DNA of 64,000 nt from Deinococcus planocerae. Lineage in GTDB: Bacteria; Deinococcota; Deinococci; Deinococcales; Deinococcaceae. Both the position numbers and the translations under genes were made by a program. The stretch is from positions 1 to 64,000 of the forward strand of contig NZ_PNOR01000020.1 in assembly GCF_002869765.1 (NCBI RefSeq). Direction: 5' to 3'. Shown here one piece after another: positions 1 through 10,461 of this stretch. Below the pieces are notes generated by a model. The model searched no databases. It was not told the origin of the DNA and saw only the letters and a list, made by a program, of their open reading frames with translations. How positions within the stretch are numbered: the stretch's first letter is position 1; each line of letters starts with the position of its first letter.

Positions 1-313
1 TCGCCCCGGGCTCTGCCGCCGCCGCCGCCGTCCCCTCGGGGCCCGCGCTCGCCAGGGTGAGCTGCGCGGCGCGGCCCGCCGGAACGCCCGCGCGCAGGTG
101 CGACTGCATCACCTCGATCAGGGCAAGGTCGTGCGGGGAGTACAGGCGGTAGCCGCTCGCACTGCGCGCCGGGGAGGGAAAGCCGTATCTGCGCTCCCAC
201 TGCCGCAGGGTGGCGGCGGGCACACCGACCCGCGCCTCCACCTCCGACGCGGTGAACATCGCCGTGGTGTCGGTGGCCGTGCCCGGTGCGGCGGGCGGGG
301 GGGAGCCTTCCAT
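1..313 (-). CDS. MerR-family regulator, CarH/LitR type (partial, 3' end off window)
   Basis: The first 104 residues are visible; the gene runs off the left edge. An N-terminal MerR winged-helix domain reads [20 protein letters not shown] then [10 protein letters not shown] and [10 protein letters not shown], the WERRYG/GYRLYS signature of the CarH/CarA/LitR subgroup rather than metal-sensing MerR proteins. In that subgroup a C-terminal cobalamin-binding domain makes the protein a light-responsive repressor of carotenoid genes; that domain would lie outside the window. It is divergent from a prenyltransferase and a carotenoid desaturase, which supports this role. The ATG at 313-311 is the natural start. 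The light and B12 response is inference. Confidence 0.8.
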   Translation of the reverse strand, partial: MEGSPPPAAPGTATDTTAMFTASEVEARVGVPAATLRQWERRYGFPSPARSASGYRLYSPHDLALIEVMQSHLRAGVPAGRAAQLTLASAGPEGTAAAAAEPGA

Positions 314-499
314 CTGAGCCCCATTTCGCCACATGGCCCCCCCGTGAGACCGTAAGGATTGTTAGCGGTTGCGCTTGCTGGCCGGCTGGGAAGGACGCGG
401 CGGGAAACCTCCTTTGTCCCGGCGCGCGTCTGCCGCCCCCTCTACAATGCGGCGAGGCGTCCGGCTCCGGCCCGCTCCCCCTCCGGACCTCCCCCCACG

Positions 500-1378
500 A
501 TGCGCACCCTCACCGTCCCCGCCCGACTGCCCCTGCGCCGCGTGCTCGCCGTCTCCCGCCCGGCGCTGTGGGTGAACACCGTCGGCACACTGGTGACGGG
601 GGTGTGGCTCACCGGACACCTGTACGCTCTGCACCCCGGCGTCCTCGCCCTGCTCGTGTACCTCACCCTGCCCTTCAACCTCCTGATCTACGGCCTGAAC
701 GACCTCGCCGACCGGGAGGAGGATGCCGTCTCGCCCCGCAAGGGTGGGTGGCAGGGCGCGAGACTGCGGGCGGGGGAGGGCGGGCCGCTCCTCGCCGCGG
801 TGCTCGCGGTGAACGGGCCGTTTCTCTGCGTCCTCGCGCTGCTGCTGCCCCCGGCGGCGAGCGGGCTGCTGCTCGTGACGGCGGCGCTCTTCGTGGCGTA
901 CAGCGTGCCGCCGCTGCGCCTCAAGGGCCGCCCCTTCCTCGACGGGCTGAGCAACGTCGCCTACGCGCTGCCCCTCGCGCTGCCCGCCCTGACGCTGGGC
1001 ACCCCCGTGCCGTGGCTCCCGCTCGCCGCCCTGATGGCCTACTCGGTGGGCAAGCACGCCTTCGACGCCGCGCAGGACGTGCCCGCCGACCGCCTCGCGG
1101 GGACGCGCACGGTCGCCACCGTCCTCGGCGTGCCCGGCACCGCGCGCTACGCCCTGGGGTGGTTCGTCCTCGCCGGGGCGCTCCTGTGGCCGGTCAGCCT
1201 CCTCACCGCCGCCGCCCTGTGGGCCGTGTGTGGGGGGATGGCACTCGCCCTCCTCCGCGAACCCACCCCCGAGCGCGCGGCGCGGCTCTACCCCCTGAGC
1301 ATCGTCACGCCCTGGGTCGTGGGGACGGTGGCGGGGGTGGGGCTGGTGTACCTGCTGGCGCGGGGGCTGTGGCCTTGA
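500..1378 (+). CDS. UbiA-family membrane prenyltransferase (carotenoid-linked)
   Basis: A protein of 292 residues with about eight hydrophobic segments. It carries both Asp-rich prenyltransferase motifs: NDLADREED (near residue 75) and [20 protein letters not shown] (near 190). Family members transfer a prenyl chain inside the membrane; some, such as lycopene elongases, act on carotenoids. Its place between a CarH-like regulator and a CrtI/CrtD-like desaturase suggests a carotenoid or quinone substrate, which the sequence alone cannot decide. The ATG at 500 is preferred; an in-frame start at 359 adds a low-complexity N-terminus. A possible -10 box TACAAT lies at 443-448. The stop overlaps a possible TTG start of the next gene. 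Confidence 0.85.
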   Translation: MRTLTVPARLPLRRVLAVSRPALWVNTVGTLVTGVWLTGHLYALHPGVLALLVYLTLPFNLLIYGLNDLADREEDAVSPRKGGWQGARLRAGEGGPLLAAVLAVNGPFLCVLALLLPPAASGLLLVTAALFVAYSVPPLRLKGRPFLDGLSNVAYALPLALPALTLGTPVPWLPLAALMAYSVGKHAFDAAQDVPADRLAGTRTVATVLGVPGTARYALGWFVLAGALLWPVSLLTAAALWAVCGGMALALLREPTPERAARLYPLSIVTPWVVGTVAGVGLVYLLARGLWP

Positions 1379-2781
1379 GCGGTCAGCCGCCAGCCGTCAG
1401 CCCTCAGCCTTCAACCTCTGCGCCTCTTTCTTCCTCCATCGGCCTCCTCGGCGGCGGCCTCGCCGGGCTCGCGCTCGCTGCGCTGCTGGCGCATCGGGGG
1501 CACGCGGTCACCGTGTACGAGCGGGACCGGGCGGGGGGGAAGCTGCGGCGGGTGACGGTGGGCGGGCTGAGCTTCGACACCGGGCCGAGCCTCTTCACCC
1601 TGCCGGGGGTCTGGCGGGCCTTCCTCGCGCGGCTGGGGGAGCCAGACCCCCTCGACCTGCGCCCGCTGCCCGGAGGGTTGGGGGTCCACCACACGCCGTT
1701 CGGCCCGGTGCCGCTGCCCCTTCCGCCGGATCATCCCCTCCACGCGGCCTGGGAGACGTACGGTGCCCCCGCCCGCGCCCTCACCCCGCACCTCGAAACG
1801 CTGCTCACCACGCCGCCGCGCCTGACCAATTCCAGCTTCCGGCGGGCGAGCGCGGCCCTCTTCCGGGCGACGGGCGGCCACCTGACCGCCGAGGGGTGGG
1901 TGCGCTCACGACGCCTGCCCCCCGCCCTCGCCCACGCCGTTCGCACCCACGCCCTGAACGCGGGGCTGGCCCCGGTGGACGCGCCCGCCCTGTACGCCCT
2001 GCTGCCCGCGCTGATCGCCGGGGACGTGGCCCGACCGGCGCGCGGGATGGGGGCGTTGCCCGACGCCCTGCTTGACCTCGGGGCGGCGCGCGGGGCGCGG
2101 GTTTTGGAGGGGGCGGAGGTCGTCCGCGTGGACCTGGCGGGCGGCACCCTGGCGCTGAGGGGGGGAGAGGTCCGGCGTCACGACCTCTTTGTCAGCGCCC
2201 TCGACCCGGCCCGACTCGCCGCGTTAACGGAACGTCCTGCCCGCTCGCCCGTCTCGCGCCGCACGGTGAGCGGGGTGGCGCTGTACGCCGCGCTGCCGGA
2301 GGACGCGCCGCTGCCCGCCACCAGCGTCCTGCCGCCCGCCGACTTCGCCACCTTCCGCGCCGCCGTGCGGGCCGGGGCGCTGCCGCCGGACACCCTCGCC
2401 CTCGTCCACGCGGACGGGCCGCGGCTGGCCGTGCTGCTCACCGCGCCCGCGACGGGCCGGGACCTCCCGCCCGATCACCCCTGGGTGCGCGCTCAGGTCG
2501 AGCGGGTCGAGCGGACCCTCGGCGTGCCCGGCCTGCTCGCCTCCGCCCGCGACGTGGTGGCCCTGCCGCCCGCCCTCTACGCGGCGGGGGGGCATCCCGG
2601 CGGGGCGATCTACGGCGCGGCCCCCCCCGCCTGGCGTGGCGGCCCCCTCCACCCCCAGCCGTACCGCCCGCACCGGAGGCTGTGGCAGGTCGGGACGGGC
2701 GTTCATCCGGGCGGCGGGATTCCGGCCATTCTCGGCGGCGCGCTCATCGTGGACCGGCTGATGGGGGAGGGCGGGGTGTAG
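1375..2781 (+). CDS. CrtI/CrtD-like FAD-dependent carotenoid desaturase
   Basis: About 468 residues. An N-terminal dinucleotide-binding fold ([20 protein letters not shown], then [11 protein letters not shown]) and the C-terminal carotenoid-desaturase signature [20 protein letters not shown] identify a phytoene-desaturase-family oxidoreductase. It is shorter and more divergent than typical CrtI, so a later step such as CrtD-type 3,4-desaturation is possible. There is no ATG near the Rossmann motif; TTG at 1375 (overlapping the upstream stop) or GTG at 1369 are the candidates. The first 20 or so residues ([15 protein letters not shown]) are encoded by a GTCAGCC-type repeat array and are unlikely to be conserved. 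It is convergent with the subtilase. Confidence 0.8.
   Translation: MSGQPPAVSPQPSTSAPLSSSIGLLGGGLAGLALAALLAHRGHAVTVYERDRAGGKLRRVTVGGLSFDTGPSLFTLPGVWRAFLARLGEPDPLDLRPLPGGLGVHHTPFGPVPLPLPPDHPLHAAWETYGAPARALTPHLETLLTTPPRLTNSSFRRASAALFRATGGHLTAEGWVRSRRLPPALAHAVRTHALNAGLAPVDAPALYALLPALIAGDVARPARGMGALPDALLDLGAARGARVLEGAEVVRVDLAGGTLALRGGEVRRHDLFVSALDPARLAALTERPARSPVSRRTVSGVALYAALPEDAPLPATSVLPPADFATFRAAVRAGALPPDTLALVHADGPRLAVLLTAPATGRDLPPDHPWVRAQVERVERTLGVPGLLASARDVVALPPALYAAGGHPGGAIYGAAPPAWRGGPLHPQPYRPHRRLWQVGTGVHPGGGIPAILGGALIVDRLMGEGGV
1381..1410 (+). repeat. GTCAGCC repeat array, copy 1
   Basis: Imperfect tandem units GGTCAGCC, GCCAGCC, GTCAGCC, CTCAGCC at the junction of the UbiA and desaturase genes, read in frame as [10 protein letters not shown]. 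Confidence 0.75.
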
Positions 2782-2793
2782 AGGCACCGACAA

Positions 2794-2819
2794 GGCCGCC
2801 CCCAGGATCAGGAGCGGCC
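2794..2819. terminator. Weak bidirectional terminator-like hairpin
   Basis: A 6-bp inverted repeat, GGCCGC (2794-2799) and GCGGCC (2814-2819), lies between two convergent genes that end at 2781 and 2836. The T-rich tails are poor, so termination is only plausible. Confidence 0.35.
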
Positions 2820-2835
2820 CCTCTCTTGCCTGCGC

Positions 2836-4587
2836 TTACTGCCCGGTGATCGCCTTGAGGGGATCGACCAGCCCGTACCCGAAGCTGTCGTCCTTGCCCG
2901 CTGCGCCGAGGTCCTTCGCGGTGCTCGTCAGCAGGCTCAGGAGCTGCGCGTTCGTGAGGGTCGGCTTGGCGGCCCAGACGACGGCGGCGGCGGCGCTGAC
3001 GTGAGGAGTCGCCATGCTCGTGCCGTCGAAGTACTCGTAGTCCGCGCCCGTCACGCTGACGGTGCCCGTGGTCGGGAGCTTGCCCAGCAGGCCCTGCCCG
3101 TCCGCCTGGGTCAGGCCCACGACGGGCACGCTGTAGGTGTTCGTCAGGCTCATGCCCAGGGAACCCGCCGTGTTGTTGTAGATCATGACGGCCTTGGCGC
3201 CGCTGGCGACGGCGTTGGCGGTCTTCTCCTCGAAGGAGCAGGTGCCGCGTGCAATGAGGGCGATCTGGCCGCTGAGTTGAGCGTTGCGCGTGGTGGTGCC
3301 GCAGAACTCGTTGTTCGTGCCGCCCGCGGCCACGATGGTGCCGCTGGCACTCCCCTTGCCGCTGAGGTCGGCAGACTGCACGTCCGCGAAGGTCACCCCG
3401 CCGCCGCTCGCCGAGGCGCGGGTGCCCTGCCCGAGGGGCACGCTGCTCAGGACGTGGACGCCGGGCCCGGCGAGATCGACCTGGGGGCCGAAGTTGGAGA
3501 AGTCCGCCTTCGCCCCCGCGTCGTCGATGGCGCCCACGCCGACCACGTTGTCGTACGCAGCGGGGTAGGAGACGGCGGCCCCGTCGTTGCCGGTCGCGGC
3601 GATGATCAGGACACCCTTGCTGTAAGCGCTCGTGTACGCCCGCTGCTCGGTCTTGCTCGCGCGGCCCCCGCCGAGCGAGAGGCTGACCACCACCTTGTCC
3701 TCGGTGCCGCCCTGGCTCTTGAGCTGCGCCGCGCACCAGTTCACCCCGTTGATGATGCCGCTCGACGCCCCCGACCCGTCGTCCCCGAGCACCCGCGCCA
3801 TGTAGAGGTTCACCCCGCTCGCCACACCGCCCACGCCGTTCGGGTCCATGCCCGACTGCTGGCCGCTCGCGCCCGTCCCCGCCCCGTACTGGGCGAACAC
3901 CGTGCCCGCCACGTGCGTGCCGTGGTGCGACACGTCGTTGAGCGCGTAGGGATCGTTGCGGTTCGTCTCCGTCGTGATGAAGTTCTTGAAGCCCTTGAGT
4001 TTGCGGGAAAACTCGGGGTGGTTGCCGTCGATCCCGGTGTCCCCGATGCACACGGCGACCCCCGCCCCCGTGTAGTTGCTCGTCCGGAGGTTGGCGACCC
4101 GCAGCGCGCTGTCACCCCAGGTGTACTCGCCGCTCGCCGTGTAGAGGGGCGTGGCCTGCGCGGTCAGGGCCTGGGCGCCGAGCGAGGTCCGGGCCACCCC
4201 CGCGTCCGTCCCCCCGCTCCGGGCTCCCAGCGCGCGGCGCACGAGGTCGGGCTCCACGTACTCCACCAGCAGACTCCTCTGGAGGCGGGCGAGGGCTTCC
4301 GGCGACAGACGCGCGGCGGCGGCGCTGATCTCCGCCCACTGGCCCGTGAGCTGGCCCCCCGCCGCCGTGATCGCCTGCGCCTGAAGCTGCGCCTGCGCCG
4401 CGAGGTCCTGTGCGCTCAGGCTCTGCGCGCCGAGCCCGCTCTCCTTGAAGCCCACGAGGTAGGCGCCCCCCTCCGAGGTGGTTGGGCTGGGCGCGGTGGC
4501 GACGGGCGCACCCACCTGCCCCTGCTGTCCGCAGGCGGCGAGCGTGAGGGCGAGGGTCGCGGCGAGCAGCGTGCGGGTGTGCTTCAT
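2836..4587 (-). CDS. Secreted subtilisin-like (S8) protease lipoprotein with PA insert
   Basis: A protein of 583 residues. The signal peptide ends in the lipobox LAAC (Cys19). An inhibitor-I9-type propeptide spans roughly residues 42-115 and ends VEYVEPD. The catalytic triad is Asp183 (IGDTGIDGNH), His222 (HHGTHVAGT) and Ser524 (DGTSMATPH). A protease-associated domain interrupts the catalytic domain at about 380-490 (IALIARGTCSFEEKTANAV, AVMIYNN). This predicts a membrane-anchored extracellular protease, self-activated by propeptide removal. A clear Shine-Dalgarno (GGAGGTC) precedes the ATG. The gene stands alone and is convergent with the carotenoid genes. Confidence 0.93.
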   Translation of the reverse strand: MKHTRTLLAATLALTLAACGQQGQVGAPVATAPSPTTSEGGAYLVGFKESGLGAQSLSAQDLAAQAQLQAQAITAAGGQLTGQWAEISAAAARLSPEALARLQRSLLVEYVEPDLVRRALGARSGGTDAGVARTSLGAQALTAQATPLYTASGEYTWGDSALRVANLRTSNYTGAGVAVCIGDTGIDGNHPEFSRKLKGFKNFITTETNRNDPYALNDVSHHGTHVAGTVFAQYGAGTGASGQQSGMDPNGVGGVASGVNLYMARVLGDDGSGASSGIINGVNWCAAQLKSQGGTEDKVVVSLSLGGGRASKTEQRAYTSAYSKGVLIIAATGNDGAAVSYPAAYDNVVGVGAIDDAGAKADFSNFGPQVDLAGPGVHVLSSVPLGQGTRASASGGGVTFADVQSADLSGKGSASGTIVAAGGTNNEFCGTTTRNAQLSGQIALIARGTCSFEEKTANAVASGAKAVMIYNNTAGSLGMSLTNTYSVPVVGLTQADGQGLLGKLPTTGTVSVTGADYEYFDGTSMATPHVSAAAAVVWAAKPTLTNAQLLSLLTSTAKDLGAAGKDDSFGYGLVDPLKAITGQ

Positions 4588-4902
4588 GGGAGACCTCCGT
4601 GGAGTTCGGAACGAGGAGGAAAACCGCGCCGGAAGGAGCGGAAACCGGAGCCGGGGCAGCCTGCACTTGAGGTGGGTCTGAGCGGGATGCTAGAGCGGCC
4701 TTCACCCTCTCCTCACGGCTTATCTAGACTTTTTTGGATCAGGTTCAAATCATCTTCCCTCACGGACCATCCTGCCCGCGCATCTGTAATTGTCATTCGG
4801 AAGATATGAGGAGGCTACTGAGGACAAATGCCAAGACAGCAAGCCGCCCGGCGTATGTGGCAGAGGGGCAAGCCCCAGGCCGGGCCGTGATGACCAAAGG
4901 GA
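4588..4902. other. Intergenic region upstream of the subtilase
   Basis: About 300 bases with no convincing gene. It holds the promoter region of the protease gene and an AT-richer stretch around 4715-4800 (including a T6 run near 4730). No clear -35/-10 pair could be assigned. Confidence 0.5.
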
Positions 4903-4930
4903 CAGGACGGGCCAGCCTCGACCCGTCCTG
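4903..4930 (-). terminator. Terminator hairpin downstream of the P5C dehydrogenase gene
   Basis: A perfect 9-bp inverted repeat, CAGGACGGG (4903-4911) and CCCGTCCTG (4922-4930), with a 10-base loop, 30 bases past the end of the minus-strand operon. The tail is only weakly T-rich (CCCTTTGG). Confidence 0.6.
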
Positions 4931-4959
4931 CCTCGGTTGCCTTGTTGTCAGGCTTGGCC

Positions 4960-6531
<1,572 letters not shown>

Positions 6532-6553
6532 GGGGGTGCGTCCTTTGCGGGAG

Positions 6554-6976
6554 TCAGGGTCGGTTGCCAGGCGGCGGCAGGAGGTCGAAGAGAAAATCAT
6601 CGGGCCGGTCGATCCGCCGGGCGTGGGGGTCGTGGGCGGGAAGGCCCGCCGGGAAGAGGCGGTCAGCGACCTCGGCGAGGAAGGCGCGCGGGTGGGGAGT
6701 CGCGAAGGGGAGAGTGCCGAGCAGGAACCACGCGAGGTCGCGGTCGTCGAACTCGGCGACGGCGTAGGCCCAGGTGCGGACGAGCGCGGCCTCCTGCGCT
6801 TCTCCCAGGGCGTCGAGGTGGGGGATCAAGAGGGCCGCGACGGCATCCAGCCCCTCGGGGGTGCGCGGGTCCACGTACTCCAGCGGGTGGTCGTGCCCGC
6901 CCGACGCCCATTCGGTCATGCCGAAAAACTGGCGGAGGTAGAAGCCGTTGACGTGCCCGGGATCGGGAAAGGTCAC
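6554..6976 (-). CDS. Hypothetical protein in the proline operon
   Basis: A protein of 140 residues, acidic, with no signal peptide or membrane segment and no motif I recognise. Its centre is rich in Ala, Leu and aromatic residues ([20 protein letters not shown]), suggesting an alpha-helical soluble protein. The start codon overlaps the stop of the NmrA-like gene (ATGA), so it is translationally coupled and belongs to the proline-catabolic operon. Its role is unknown. Confidence 0.75.
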   Translation of the reverse strand: MTFPDPGHVNGFYLRQFFGMTEWASGGHDHPLEYVDPRTPEGLDAVAALLIPHLDALGEAQEAALVRTWAYAVAEFDDRDLAWFLLGTLPFATPHPRAFLAEVADRLFPAGLPAHDPHARRIDRPDDFLFDLLPPPGNRP

Positions 6977-7860
6977 GCCCCCTCCCCGCGGATGAGGTCG
7001 GCGTGGTCGCGCGCGAAATCGTCCACCGTGCGCGGCGAACGGCCCAGCAGCCGGGCGAGGTCCGGCGTGACCCGCCCCGCCAGCCCGAGCCGGGCGACCC
7101 CGTAGATCGCCTCCATCACGAGGATCTGCCCCGGCGCCACCCCCCGCGCCCGCAGGTGGCGGTAGAAGGCGAGCGGGCTGGGGTCGGCGTAGCGGATGGG
7201 CCGCCCCGTCACCGCCGAGAAGTGCGCCGCCACCTCCCCGTAGGTCAGCGACTCGGAGCCGGTCAGCTCGTAGGCGCGGTTCTCGTGCCCGCCTTCCGTC
7301 AGCACCACCGCCCCCGCCTCCGCCACGTCGCGCACGTCCACGAAGCTCGTGCGGCCCCCCCCAGCGGGCACGTAGATTTCGCCCCGTTGCAACTCCGGCA
7401 GGTGGGTGGTCGTCAGGTTTTGCAGGAAAAAGGACGGGCGCAAGAAGGTGTACCGGGCGCCGCTCTCCTGCATGTACGCCTCAAGCTTGGCGTGCGGCAC
7501 GAAGCGCAGCCGCTCGACCCCCTGGAGGGAGAGCAGGGCCATCTGCTCCACCCCCGCCCCCAGCGCCACGTCGAGGGCCGGGATCATGTCGCGCCCCACC
7601 TGACTGAGCTGCGGGGGCCGCGTGACGAAGAGGCGCCGCACCCCCCGGAAGGCCGCCACGTACGTGCGGCGGTTCCCGAAGTCCAGGTGGCCGAACTCCA
7701 CCCCCGCCAGCGCCCCCTCGCCGAGCACGTCCCCCAGCACCTGCCGGGCGTGGTCAGGGCGGCGGGCGAGCACCCGCACCCGTGCCCCGCGCGCGAGCAG
7801 CTCCGCCACCAGCGGCGTGCCCACGTTGCCCGGCACGCCCGTCACCCCGATCAGGTCCAT
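6973..7860 (-). CDS. NmrA-like NAD(P)-binding protein
   Basis: A protein of 295 residues with an N-terminal Rossmann motif GVTGVPGNVGTPLVAELL, followed by ARRPDHA at the NADP-selective position. Such atypical short-chain reductases act as NAD(P)H-dependent reductases or redox sensors; the substrate is not predictable. It lies 15 bases after proline dehydrogenase and overlaps the next gene by ATGA. A -10 box TAGGCT at 7867-7872, 6 bases before the ATG, suggests an extra leaderless internal promoter. Confidence 0.85.
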   Translation of the reverse strand: MDLIGVTGVPGNVGTPLVAELLARGARVRVLARRPDHARQVLGDVLGEGALAGVEFGHLDFGNRRTYVAAFRGVRRLFVTRPPQLSQVGRDMIPALDVALGAGVEQMALLSLQGVERLRFVPHAKLEAYMQESGARYTFLRPSFFLQNLTTTHLPELQRGEIYVPAGGGRTSFVDVRDVAEAGAVVLTEGGHENRAYELTGSESLTYGEVAAHFSAVTGRPIRYADPSPLAFYRHLRARGVAPGQILVMEAIYGVARLGLAGRVTPDLARLLGRSPRTVDDFARDHADLIRGEGA

Positions 7861-7875
7861 AGCCCCAGCCTACCC

Positions 7876-8811
7876 CTAGCCCCTCAGCATTCCGCGCAGC
7901 ACGAACATCACGTTCGCCGGGCGCTCGGCGATGCGGCGCGAGAAGTAGGGATACCAGTCGCGCCCGTAGGGGATGTACGCCCGCACCCGGTAGCCCCGCG
8001 CGGCGAGGTCTTTTTGCAGGTCGCGCCGGATGCCGTAGAGCATCTGAAACTCGAAGGCTTCACGCGCGATCCCGTGCGCGAGCGCGAAGTGCTCCACGTC
8101 CGCGATGATCCCCTCGTCGTGCGTGGCGACGTTGACGTAGCTCCCCGCCTTCATCTGCGCGTATACCAGCCGCCGGTACGCCGCGTCCACGTCCGCCTTG
8201 TCGGGCATCGCCACTGTCTCGGGTTCGAGGTACGCGCCCTTCACGATGCGCAGGTTGGGCTTCAGGTCCTGCAAGTCCGCCCAGTCGCCCTCCGAGCGGT
8301 AGAGGTAGCTCTGGAGCACCGTGCCGACGTGCTCGTGCCCGAACTCGCCGACCAGGGTGCGGAACTGGGCGAGGGTCACATCCACCCGGGGGTGGTCCTC
8401 CATGTCCAGGCACACAAAGCCGCCGTAACCTTTCGCCCTGGCGACGATACGCCGGGCATTCGAGAGGCCGAGGTCCTCACCCTCCGGCGTGGTCATCCCC
8501 TGCCCGATGCTGGAGAGCTTGACGCTGACGTAGGGCTTCAGGCCCGCCGCGTGCGCGTCGTTCAGGAGGCCGAGCACCTTGGCCGCGAACTCGTTCGCCG
8601 TGTCCGGGGACGTGACGAACTCGCCGAGAAGGTCGAGGTTGCCGAGGATGCCGTCTTTGTGCAGGTCCTGAACGGCGCGGATGGCCGAGGTGGCGTCCTC
8701 GCCCGCCACGAAGCGCTGGGCGACCCCCCACCCGCGCGAGCGGACGAGGGACTCGACGGGCTTTTGCCCCGAGACGGTGAGGACGGCCTTGCGGTAGAGC
8801 TGGTCGATCAT
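7876..8811 (-). CDS. putA: Proline dehydrogenase (monofunctional PRODH)
   Basis: A protein of 311 residues with the FAD barrel of monofunctional proline dehydrogenases. The diagnostic C-terminal motif [20 protein letters not shown] contains the Arg pair that binds the proline carboxylate; KLSSIG and VKGAYLEPE are further family motifs. It oxidises proline to P5C, passing electrons to the quinone pool. The start codon overlaps the stop of the GntR gene (ATGA at 8808-8811), so regulator and enzyme are coupled. P5C dehydrogenase is encoded downstream as a separate protein, unlike the fused PutA of many Proteobacteria. Confidence 0.96.
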   Translation of the reverse strand: MIDQLYRKAVLTVSGQKPVESLVRSRGWGVAQRFVAGEDATSAIRAVQDLHKDGILGNLDLLGEFVTSPDTANEFAAKVLGLLNDAHAAGLKPYVSVKLSSIGQGMTTPEGEDLGLSNARRIVARAKGYGGFVCLDMEDHPRVDVTLAQFRTLVGEFGHEHVGTVLQSYLYRSEGDWADLQDLKPNLRIVKGAYLEPETVAMPDKADVDAAYRRLVYAQMKAGSYVNVATHDEGIIADVEHFALAHGIAREAFEFQMLYGIRRDLQKDLAARGYRVRAYIPYGRDWYPYFSRRIAERPANVMFVLRGMLRG

Positions 8812-9461
8812 GCGCTATCTCCGAGTTGGTGCAGCACGAGGGCGGCGAAGGTGCGGACGTGGTGCCGGGCGGCCTCCCGGGCGGCGGGCGCGTCGCGGGC
8901 GAGGACCGCTTCCAGGATCGCCGCGTGCTGCTCGCCCGTCTCGGGGTGCGCGTTGTACGTGCGCGTCTGGTGCTTGATCAGGGTGACCCGCAGCGAGAGC
9001 CCCCGCGCCAGATCGGCCAGGGCGGCGTTGTGCGCGGCGAGCGTCACCGCCTGGTGGAAGGCGAGGTCGAGCCGCGTCTGAACGCGGTAGCCCGCCTCCC
9101 GGGCCGCGTTCAGGGCGCTTAGCGCCGCGCGCAGCCCGGCGGCGTCGGCGGGGGTGTGGGCGCAGGCGGCGAGGGCGGCGGCCAGCCCGTCGAGTTCCTC
9201 GCGCACCACGTAGGTGTCCCGCGCCTCCCCGGCACTCACCGTGCGGACCCGCACCCCCTTGTTCGCCTCCGCCACGAGCAGCCCGTCTTGCGTCAGCCGC
9301 GCCAGCGCCTCACGGATCGGCGTGCGGCTCACCCCCAGCCGCTCGCCCAGCTCCACCTCGCCCAGCCGCTCGCCCGGCGCGATCTCGCCGTCGAGCACCG
9401 CCCGGCGCAGGTGACCGTACACGCCGTCACGCACCAGGGTGGGGCGCTCGAAAGGAGTCAT
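8808..9461 (-). CDS. GntR/FadR-family regulator of the proline operon
   Basis: A protein of 217 residues: N-terminal winged helix ([17 protein letters not shown] start, [27 protein letters not shown]) and a C-terminal helical FCD ligand-binding domain ([20 protein letters not shown]). The ATG at 9461 is chosen because a -10 box sits 7 bases upstream and the family N-terminus fits; the longer frame to 9581 is low complexity. It heads the operon and its own promoter carries a matching palindrome, so autoregulation with induction by proline or P5C is likely. The ligand is inference. Confidence 0.92.
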   Translation of the reverse strand: MTPFERPTLVRDGVYGHLRRAVLDGEIAPGERLGEVELGERLGVSRTPIREALARLTQDGLLVAEANKGVRVRTVSAGEARDTYVVREELDGLAAALAACAHTPADAAGLRAALSALNAAREAGYRVQTRLDLAFHQAVTLAAHNAALADLARGLSLRVTLIKHQTRTYNAHPETGEQHAAILEAVLARDAPAAREAARHHVRTFAALVLHQLGDSA

Positions 9462-9468
9462 CGTGGAT

Positions 9469-9496
9469 ATTGTATACAATCCTGGGCAGGTGTCCA
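9469..9496 (-). promoter_or_regulatory. GntR operator overlapping a leaderless promoter
   Basis: A perfect 12-bp palindrome ATTGTATACAAT (9469-9480) contains the -10 box TACAAT on the minus strand. A -35-like TGGACA lies at 9491-9496, spaced by 16. The ATG follows the -10 by 7 bases, so transcription should start at or next to the start codon. The palindrome resembles known GntR/FadR-type operators. Confidence 0.8.
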
Positions 9497-9517
9497 GAGG
9501 TGGGGGCGCAGAGGGTT

Positions 9518-9997
9518 CTAGCCGTCGTCCTCCGCCTCCTGCCGGGCCTTGATCCTCTCGCCGACGAGGGGACCCAGCCACCCCAGGGTGAAGAGGAAGA
9601 GGAGGGTCGCCCCGGTCGCCAGCACGTAGAGGTGCAGCCCGCAGGCGACGCCGACGCTCGCGGTGGCGAGGAGACCCGCCGCGGTGGTGAGGCCCCGGGC
9701 GCCCTGCCCGCGCCGGTCGGAGAAGATCGCGCCCGCGCCCAGGAAGCTCACGCCGCTGACGACCGCGCCGAGCACGCCCACGAGGTCGAAGCGGACCTGC
9801 TCGGAGTCGTCGGCGAAGCGGTAAATCAGGGTGTCGGCGAGCACGACGAAGAGGGCCGCGCTCACCCCCACGAGGATGTGCGTCCGCAACCCCGCGCTGT
9901 GGTGGCGCCGCTCGCGCTCCCAGCCGATGAGCCCGCTCAGCACGAAGGCGGCGACCAGGCCCTGCATCAGCCGCAGTTCCGCCCAGAAGGTTTCCAT
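9518..9997 (-). CDS. MgtC/SapB-family membrane protein
   Basis: A protein of 159 residues with four to five hydrophobic segments and the MgtC hallmarks [20 protein letters not shown] near the N-terminus and [11 protein letters not shown] followed by [20 protein letters not shown]. Family members are inner-membrane proteins linked to Mg2+ limitation or modulation of ATP synthase; the C-terminal soluble domain of longer relatives is missing. A -10 box TAGGCT (10005-10010) sits 7 bases before the ATG: leaderless. The role in this organism is unknown. Confidence 0.9.
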   Translation of the reverse strand: METFWAELRLMQGLVAAFVLSGLIGWERERRHHSAGLRTHILVGVSAALFVVLADTLIYRFADDSEQVRFDLVGVLGAVVSGVSFLGAGAIFSDRRGQGARGLTTAAGLLATASVGVACGLHLYVLATGATLLFLFTLGWLGPLVGERIKARQEAEDDG

Positions 9998-10066
9998 GCG
10001 GCCTAGCCTAGGCGCAGGCGCGGCGGGGGCCTTTCCCCGTTCCTTCAGCCGCCTGTCATGGGGAGG

Positions 10067-10459
10067 TCAGGTGGCGGCCTCGGTGTGCAGGCAGCTCGCG
10101 CACACCCAGTCGTCGCCGCGCGTCCCGCGGGCCCGGCGCCGCCGGATGTGCCTGCGCCACCAGAAGGTCAGCCACATGGAGCCCACCGCCCACACGAACC
10201 CCGCGAGGATCACCACGCCCGCCGAGCGTCGCCCCCCCAGAAGCATCCACAGCACGCCCGGCGCCACCAGCCCGAGGCCCGCCAGCAACGCTACCCCCTC
10301 CCACGGCACCGGCAGCACCCAGCGGCCCGGGTCCCAGATCAGCCAGGGCCGCTCGGGGAGCCGTGCGAGCGAGGCCCAGCGCGTCATGGGGTGGCGGCAG
10401 CGCGGGCACTCGCGCCAGACCTCACGCCCGGGCGCGGCGCCGGGACGCCGAGAACTCAC
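10067..10459 (-). CDS. Small membrane protein with paired CxxC motifs
   Basis: A protein of 130 residues reading from a GTG placed 2 bases after the upstream stop. A CPRC pair near residue 20 and a CASC pair near 123 flank two hydrophobic segments ([20 protein letters not shown] and [20 protein letters not shown]) and a basic HIRRRRAR stretch. The two CxxC pairs could form one zinc ribbon across a membrane hairpin. The ATG at 10387 would cut off the first pair, so the GTG is preferred. No family recognised. It is probably cotranscribed with the FusB-like gene upstream. Confidence 0.6.
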   Translation of the reverse strand: MSSRRPGAAPGREVWRECPRCRHPMTRWASLARLPERPWLIWDPGRWVLPVPWEGVALLAGLGLVAPGVLWMLLGGRRSAGVVILAGFVWAVGSMWLTFWWRRHIRRRRARGTRGDDWVCASCLHTEAAT

Positions 10460-10461
10460 CC

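Noticed and set aside
286..1374. Long open frame extending the desaturase upstream to 286
   Set aside because: It overlaps the UbiA gene in another frame; homology begins only at about 1435.
3001..4809. Long plus-strand frame antisense to the subtilase
   Set aside because: Shadow of a GC-rich gene; the subtilase has a complete catalytic triad and signal peptide.
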